NCBI GenBank assembly: GCA_017516465.1
Contig: JAFXCR010000002.1
Coordinates: forward strand, 1-58,301
DNA: 58,301 nt
Reading direction: 5' to 3'
From: Ruminococcus sp.
Lineage (GTDB): Bacteria > Bacillota > Clostridia > Oscillospirales > Ruminococcaceae
In this document: positions 54,017-58,301 of the stretch, piece by piece
Numbering within the stretch: position 1 is the first letter of the stretch
Layout of the letters: each line of letters starts with the position of its first letter
Notes under the pieces: generated by a model
What the model saw: the letters and a program-made list of their open reading frames with translations, nothing else
Database searches by the model: none
What the model was told of the DNA's origin: nothing
Program-made: the position numbers and the translations under genes

Positions 54017-55942
54017 ATGCTTGCAAGTCTTATAAATATAAACAAATTCTATAACGGAAACCAGCTTCTCAATAATGTATCTCTTACCATCGACGAGACT
54101 GACAAGATAGGTCTTGTGGGAAACAACGGCTGCGGAAAAACTACGCTTCTTAAGATACTGACGGGTTCAGTGGAGCCTGATCGTTTTACTGAAAAGGACG
54201 GCATCGTTTCAATTGCCGCAAAGACTACCGTGGGCTATCTGGAGCAGATGAATGGTCTTGATTCCGAAAAAACAGTCATCGAGGAAATGAGAAGCGTTTT
54301 CAGACCGATTCTTGACGCAATCGACAGACTCCGTGAAATCGAGCTTGAAATCGAGCTTGGCGATAATTCTTCCGCTGACGAGTATCAGCAGCTTTCGTCG
54401 TGGATTGAGGCAAATGACGGCTACAATACTGATGTTAAAATCCGCATGATCCTGAATGGCATGGGATTTTCCGGAGATGATCTTAACCGTGTCTGTGCAG
54501 GCTTCAGCGGAGGCGAAAAAACACGTCTCTGTATCGCCAGACTTCTTCTTGAAGAACCGAATCTGCTTGTTCTTGACGAGCCAACGAACCATCTTGACTT
54601 TAAAACAATCATGTGGCTGGAGGATTATCTGCGTTCTTACAGGGGAGCAATACTCATTGTATCGCATGACCGTTACTTTCTGGACAGACTGTGTACATCA
54701 ATTTGTGAGATTGAAAGAGGAACATTGACGAGATACAGAGGAAATTACTCTGCATTTGTTCGCCAGAGAAGCGAAAACGATGCCCGCCGTGAAAAGGAAT
54801 ACGAGATGCAGCAGAAGGAAATTGCTCAGCTGGAGGACTATGTTGCACGAAATCTTGTGAGGGCGTCCACAACAAAAATGGCACAGAGCCGCCGCAAGAA
54901 GCTTGAAAAGATTGAAAGGATTGAAAAGCCTTTTCACGAGACGAAAAACGCTAAAATAAGCTTTACTTATGCTGTGGAGCCTCCTATTGACGTGCTTAAG
55001 GTCAAGGGAATTGATATCTCTGTCGGTGAGGGGATCAGCCGGAAAACTCTTGTGGATGAAATGGATTTTGAAGTCCGCAGGGGAGAAAAAATCGGAATTA
55101 TCGGTGACAATGGCATTGGAAAATCCACACTTCTGCGGATTATTCAGGAAAAGCTTCCGCATAAGGGAATTGTTCGCTGGAACAGCAATATCAAAATTTC
55201 CTACTTTGAACAGGAAAGTGCAAATCTTAACCGTGAACTTACCGTTATGGAGGAGCTTCACAGCCGCTATCCCTCAATGTCTGAATTAGAGGTCAGGGGA
55301 CTTCTTGCACAGGTTCGGCTTGTGGGGGAAAATGTTTTCAAGGAGACGGGAGTAATCAGTGGCGGAGAACGTGCAAAGCTGTGTTTTGCGATAATGATGC
55401 AGGAACACGCCAATGTCCTTATCCTTGATGAGCCTACTAACCATCTTGATCTTTCGTCAAAAGAGGCTATCGAAGAAGCTCTTTCTGAATATACGGGAAC
55501 GGTGATTTTTGTTTCACATGACCGATATCTCCTCAGTAAGATAGCTGACAGACTTATCGAGCTTACAGACGGGGAATGCCGTTTGCATAACTATAATTTT
55601 GATAAATATCTTGATGTTCTCCGTGAGGAACAGGCAGAGCAGAAACGTATAGCAGATGCGGAGAAATTCGCAAAGGCGGCAGAAGCTGCAAAAGAGAAAT
55701 CCACAAAGATTTACCGCAGCAAGCAGCAGAGAAGTGCAGATGCCGCAAGAAAGAACGAAATGAGGGCACTTGAAAAGGAAATCGACGAGTTACAGGCAAA
55801 AATAGATCTGCTTACCGAGGAAATCGGACGTGAGGATGTTTACAGCGACTACGAGCTGATGAACTCGAAATGCTCTGAAATTGAAACTCTGAAACAGAAA
55901 ATCGACGAAAACTTTGAACGCCTGATTGAACTTGATGAATAA
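54017..55942 (+). CDS. ABC-F family ATPase (ribosome-acting)
   Basis: 641 residues, no membrane segment. Two ABC domains: Walker A GNNGCGKTT (35-43), signature FSGGEKTR, Walker B LVLDEPTNHLD; then GDNGIGKST, SGGERAK and LILDEPTNHLD. The linker between them is the P-site tRNA-interaction region, and the C-terminus is a coiled coil (about 560-641). ABC-F proteins bind the ribosomal E site and ease stalling or displace antibiotics. The layout resembles the YdiF/YfmR/resistance group; which one is not certain. The leader attenuator favours a stress- or drug-inducible role. Confidence 0.92.
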   Translation: MLASLININKFYNGNQLLNNVSLTIDETDKIGLVGNNGCGKTTLLKILTGSVEPDRFTEKDGIVSIAAKTTVGYLEQMNGLDSEKTVIEEMRSVFRPILDAIDRLREIELEIELGDNSSADEYQQLSSWIEANDGYNTDVKIRMILNGMGFSGDDLNRVCAGFSGGEKTRLCIARLLLEEPNLLVLDEPTNHLDFKTIMWLEDYLRSYRGAILIVSHDRYFLDRLCTSICEIERGTLTRYRGNYSAFVRQRSENDARREKEYEMQQKEIAQLEDYVARNLVRASTTKMAQSRRKKLEKIERIEKPFHETKNAKISFTYAVEPPIDVLKVKGIDISVGEGISRKTLVDEMDFEVRRGEKIGIIGDNGIGKSTLLRIIQEKLPHKGIVRWNSNIKISYFEQESANLNRELTVMEELHSRYPSMSELEVRGLLAQVRLVGENVFKETGVISGGERAKLCFAIMMQEHANVLILDEPTNHLDLSSKEAIEEALSEYTGTVIFVSHDRYLLSKIADRLIELTDGECRLHNYNFDKYLDVLREEQAEQKRIADAEKFAKAAEAAKEKSTKIYRSKQQRSADAARKNEMRALEKEIDELQAKIDLLTEEIGREDVYSDYELMNSKCSEIETLKQKIDENFERLIELDE

Positions 55943-55953
55943 AATCACTTTGA

Positions 55954-56236
55954 TGATAGTGTTGTTTTATAGAACTTTCATATGTATTTATCGGGGGAAA
56001 CCTTTCTGAGGAAAGGTTGTCCCCCAACCCCCCTTCCAAAGACTTTTAACATTAAAATTTCAGCCGGATAGGGCACACGCAAGCAAATAAGTAATTTGAG
56101 TATTTCTCTAAGTGCGCCCTATCCGGCTGAAATTTAATACTGAAAGTTTTAGGAAAGGAGTTTGAGGAAGAACCCTTTTTCAAAAGGGTTTTCCTCAATA
56201 ATGCGTACGAGAATTCCTATAAGAGCAACAATATTA
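55954..56236. repeat. Foldback element, copy 3 (long form)
   Basis: About 283 bp, starting about 11 nt after the ABC-F stop and ending before the SCIFF promoter. Outer arms (GATAGTGTTGTT / AGCAACAATATTATT) pair if G-U is allowed. Then the core CATATGTATTTATCGGGGG, hairpin AACCTTTC/GAAAGGTT, and an inner long stem: left arm 56056-56079 (AAATTTCAGCCGGATAGGGC...), right arm 56113-56135. The second hairpin AACCCTTTT/AAAAGGGTT and TTCCTCAATAATGCG follow. The short copies look like this one with the middle removed. Confidence 0.82.
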
Positions 56237-56319
56237 TTAAAGTGGTTTTGGTCATTAGGTCAAATTTATCAGCTTCAAAATAACTGGTTTGTCGAAAATA
56301 ACGAAAAAACAAAAAGCTA

Positions 56320-56348
56320 TTGAAAAATGTGATATATTGTGATATAAT
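56320..56348 (+). promoter_or_regulatory. Promoter of the SCIFF locus
   Basis: TTGAAA, 17 nt, TATAAT, about 65 nt before the precursor ATG. Confidence 0.78.
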
Positions 56349-56412
56349 GGTGATAAAGATATAGCGGTGCTGTGCTGATAGCATCGTAATTGGAAAACAG
56401 GAGGTTTTTAAA

Positions 56413-56550
56413 ATGAAACACATCAAGACTATCAATAAGGCTAATCTCAAGGAATCCGCTAAGAAGGGCGGCTGCGGCAAGTGCCAGGCTTCATGCCAGT
56501 CTGCATGTAAGACATCTTGCACAGTAGCTAACCAGAAGTGCGAGAGATAA
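56413..56550 (+). CDS. scfA: SCIFF ranthipeptide precursor
   Basis: 45 residues with exactly six Cys (21, 24, 28, 32, 36, 43) after a leader MKHIKTINKANLKESAKKGG. This is the SCIFF family (six cysteines in forty-five residues), found in nearly all Clostridia. The radical-SAM maturase encoded next forms a Cys-to-Thr thioether; Thr 34 and Thr 37 are the available Thr in the core. The mature product and its role are not known. The start follows GGAGG by about 9 nt. Confidence 0.96.
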   Translation: MKHIKTINKANLKESAKKGGCGKCQASCQSACKTSCTVANQKCER

Positions 56551-56594
56551 TCGTAGCAGCGAAATTCTGCTGACTATATTATAAGTATGCTATT

Positions 56595-56622
56595 GAGGCA
56601 GTTTTTACTGCCTCTATTTTTC
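56595..56622 (+). terminator. Partial terminator between scfA and scfB
   Basis: GAGGCAGT-TTTT-ACTGCCTC followed by TATTTTTCTACTTTTT. It lies after the peptide gene and before the maturase gene, so most transcripts should end here and a fraction read through. This would give excess precursor over enzyme. Confidence 0.85.
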
Positions 56623-56647
56623 TACTTTTTAGGATGGTGCGTTAAAT

Positions 56648-58021
56648 ATGATACATAAATACAAGCTTAACGGATTTAATATTGTTCTTGACGTAAACAG
56701 CGGCGGCGTTCATATCGTGGACGAGCTTACATATGATCTTCTTGACAATATCGAACCGCCATTTGATGAAAAATGCAGTGAAAAGGTTATCGAAAAGCTT
56801 TCAAAACACTACACAAGAGAGGATATCGAATCCTGCTATCAGGAAATCGTTGAGCTTTACAACGAAAAGATTCTTTTCTCCGATGACGATTACGAGAAAT
56901 ATGCAAAGTATTCCGTAGCTTCTCCGGTAAAGGCAATGTGTCTGAATATCGCTCATGACTGCAATCTCCGCTGTAAGTACTGCTTTGCGTCTACCGGCGA
57001 TTTCGGCAAGGGACGCAAGCTTATGTCACTTGAAACAGGTAAGCATGCTATTGATTTTCTCCTTGAAAATTCCGGCGACAGACCTAACCTTGAGCTTGAT
57101 TTCTTCGGCGGCGAACCGCTTATGAATTTCGATGTAGTCAAGCAGATCGTAAATTACGCAAGAAGCCGTGAGGGCGAATACAACAAGAAATTCCGCTTCA
57201 CTATCACTACAAACGGTCTTCTCCTTGACGACGACAAGATTGACTTCATCAACAAGGAAATGTCAAACGTTGTTCTTTCTATCGACGGAAGAAAAGAAGT
57301 CAACGACTACTTCAGAGTCCGTGTTGACGGCACAGGAAGCTACGATAAAATTATGCCCATGTACAAGAAGCTTGTTGCCGGCAGAGGCGATAAGGAGTAC
57401 TATGTAAGAGGTACTTTCACAAAGAAGAATCTCGACTTCTCAGAGGACGTTTTTGCCCTTTATAACGAGGGATTTGACCAGATCTCCGTTGAACCCGTAG
57501 TAGGCGATTCAGATGAATTTGCACTCACAGAAAAAGAACTTCCGGCAGTTTTCAATGAGTATGAAGTTCTTGCACAGAGAATCCTTGACAACGAGAAAAA
57601 GGGTGGAAAGTTCAACTTCTTCCACTTTATGATAGACCTCGATCAGGGTCCTTGTGCTATCAAGAGACTGAGAGGATGCGGCTGCGGTAACGATTATGTC
57701 GCAATTACTCCCGACGGTGATATTTTCCCGTGTCATCAGTTTGTTGGTATTGATGAGTATAAAATGGGTAATATCGACGAGGGGACTTTCAATCAGGAAA
57801 TGAAGGCGGATTTCGCTGCGGCTCATGTATATTCAAAACCTGAATGCCAGAAATGCTGGGCTAAATTCTACTGCAGCGGCGGCTGTAACGCTAATAATTA
57901 CCAGTATATGGGTGATATCCGCTCTGCTCATAAGCTTTCATGCCAGCTTGAAAAGAAACGCCTTGAATGTGCTATCATGATGAAGGCAATCAGACTTTTC
58001 GGCGAACAGGATGCAGAATAA
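56648..58021 (+). CDS. scfB: SCIFF radical SAM maturase with SPASM domain
   Basis: 457 residues. An N-terminal peptide-recognition (RRE-like) region (about 1-90), then the radical-SAM motif CxxxCxxC at C105/C109/C112 (DCNLRCKYCF) with DFFGGEPLMNF. The C-terminal SPASM domain carries more Fe-S ligands: CGCG near 347-350, FPCHQF, and CQKCWAKFYCSGGC. It binds S-adenosylmethionine and cross-links the SCIFF peptide. 97 nt separate it from scfA, with a terminator between. Confidence 0.96.
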   Translation: MIHKYKLNGFNIVLDVNSGGVHIVDELTYDLLDNIEPPFDEKCSEKVIEKLSKHYTREDIESCYQEIVELYNEKILFSDDDYEKYAKYSVASPVKAMCLNIAHDCNLRCKYCFASTGDFGKGRKLMSLETGKHAIDFLLENSGDRPNLELDFFGGEPLMNFDVVKQIVNYARSREGEYNKKFRFTITTNGLLLDDDKIDFINKEMSNVVLSIDGRKEVNDYFRVRVDGTGSYDKIMPMYKKLVAGRGDKEYYVRGTFTKKNLDFSEDVFALYNEGFDQISVEPVVGDSDEFALTEKELPAVFNEYEVLAQRILDNEKKGGKFNFFHFMIDLDQGPCAIKRLRGCGCGNDYVAITPDGDIFPCHQFVGIDEYKMGNIDEGTFNQEMKADFAAAHVYSKPECQKCWAKFYCSGGCNANNYQYMGDIRSAHKLSCQLEKKRLECAIMMKAIRLFGEQDAE

Positions 58022-58030
58022 TTATGCTTC

Positions 58031-58301
58031 CGTTATAACAGCGGTATTTTAGAAATTTTTATGCGTGTTATTGAGGAAAACCCTTTTGAAAAAGGGTTGT
58101 TCCTCAAACTCCTTTCCTAAAACTTTCAGTATTAAATTTCCGCCTGATAGGGCTCACACCACAAACATATGAGAAACTTGATTTTTTCTCTCTGTGAGCC
58201 CTATCAGGCGGAAATTTTAATGTTAAAAGTCTTTGGAAGGGGGTTCGGGGGACAACCTTTCCTCAGAAAGGTTTCCCCCGATAATATGTATAAATATTCT
58301 A
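58031..58301. repeat. Foldback element, copy 4 (long form, inverted, cut by window end)
   Basis: Starts about 9 nt after the scfB stop. Reading right to left it repeats copy 3: ATTGAGGAAAACCC, hairpin AACCCTTTT/AAAAGGGTT, inner stem left arm 58134-58158 (AAATTTCCGCCTGATAGGGC...), right arm 58193-58217, hairpin AACCTTTC/GAAAGGTT, CCCCCGATAATATGTA. The last outer arm (expected complement of CGTTATAACAGCGGTA) falls beyond the window. Confidence 0.8.

Overview
The window looks like a chromosomal piece of a cellulosome-producing Ruminococcus, closest in content to Ruminococcus flavefaciens (inference from gene families; no search was run). The main evidence is at the left edge. A Thr-rich linker leads into an X-module/dockerin tail like that of CttA, and the next gene encodes a single-cohesin, wall-anchored ScaE-like protein, which is how the R. 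flavefaciens sca cluster ends. Two more dockerin enzymes (a GDSL esterase and a PL11 rhamnogalacturonan lyase), sporulation-family genes, a SCIFF ranthipeptide locus and many TTGACA-17-TATAAT promoters also fit a Gram-positive Oscillospiraceae.

Layout. 1-2.1 kb: cttA-like tail and scaE. 2.1-9.2 kb: ttcA-like tRNA thiolase (minus), galE, a small membrane protein, ung, metF with a B12 methionine-synthase reactivation protein, a solute-binding lipoprotein and an NAD-dependent epimerase. 9.3-15 kb (minus): rqcP, hup, mazG, a DUF2130 protein, trpS, an unknown protein and a PLP aminotransferase. 15.2-16.8 kb: a MurJ/SpoVB-type flippase. 16.8-23.9 kb (minus): a lipoprotein, nadC/nadB, a 56-residue two-cluster ferredoxin, an O-antigen-ligase-like protein, and rny behind a structured leader or small RNA. 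24-36.5 kb: dockerin GDSL esterase, small membrane protein and divergent XRE regulator, metG, degenerate CPBP protein, tadA, tRNA-Leu(GAG), and the PL11 lyase divergent from a large sensor/AraC regulator. 36.5-45.8 kb: yqfC/yqfD, ylbJ, the yfmF-yfmH-lgt-folD operon and two lipoproteins. 45.9-58.3 kb: rpoC/rpoB (minus), an ABC-F gene with a terminator in its leader, and the SCIFF precursor with its radical-SAM maturase.

How the genes work together. CttA and ScaE attach cells to cellulose. The two dockerin enzymes act on acylated and pectic polysaccharides, and the PL11 gene is probably controlled by its divergent regulator. MetF, the B12 reactivation protein and FolD belong to one-carbon and methionine metabolism. 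TtcA, TadA, TrpS, MetG, tRNA-Leu, RqcP and the ABC-F protein serve translation. RNase Y and RpoBC serve RNA turnover and synthesis.

The most unusual signal is a family of four foldback elements at about 36534, 43920, 55954 and 58031. Each begins 9-17 nt after a stop codon. The outermost arms differ from copy to copy yet stay self-complementary, with mostly G-U-compatible differences, and the inner stem of the two long copies shows paired substitutions. They may sit inside the loops of intrinsic terminators. The two long copies flank the SCIFF locus in opposite orientation.
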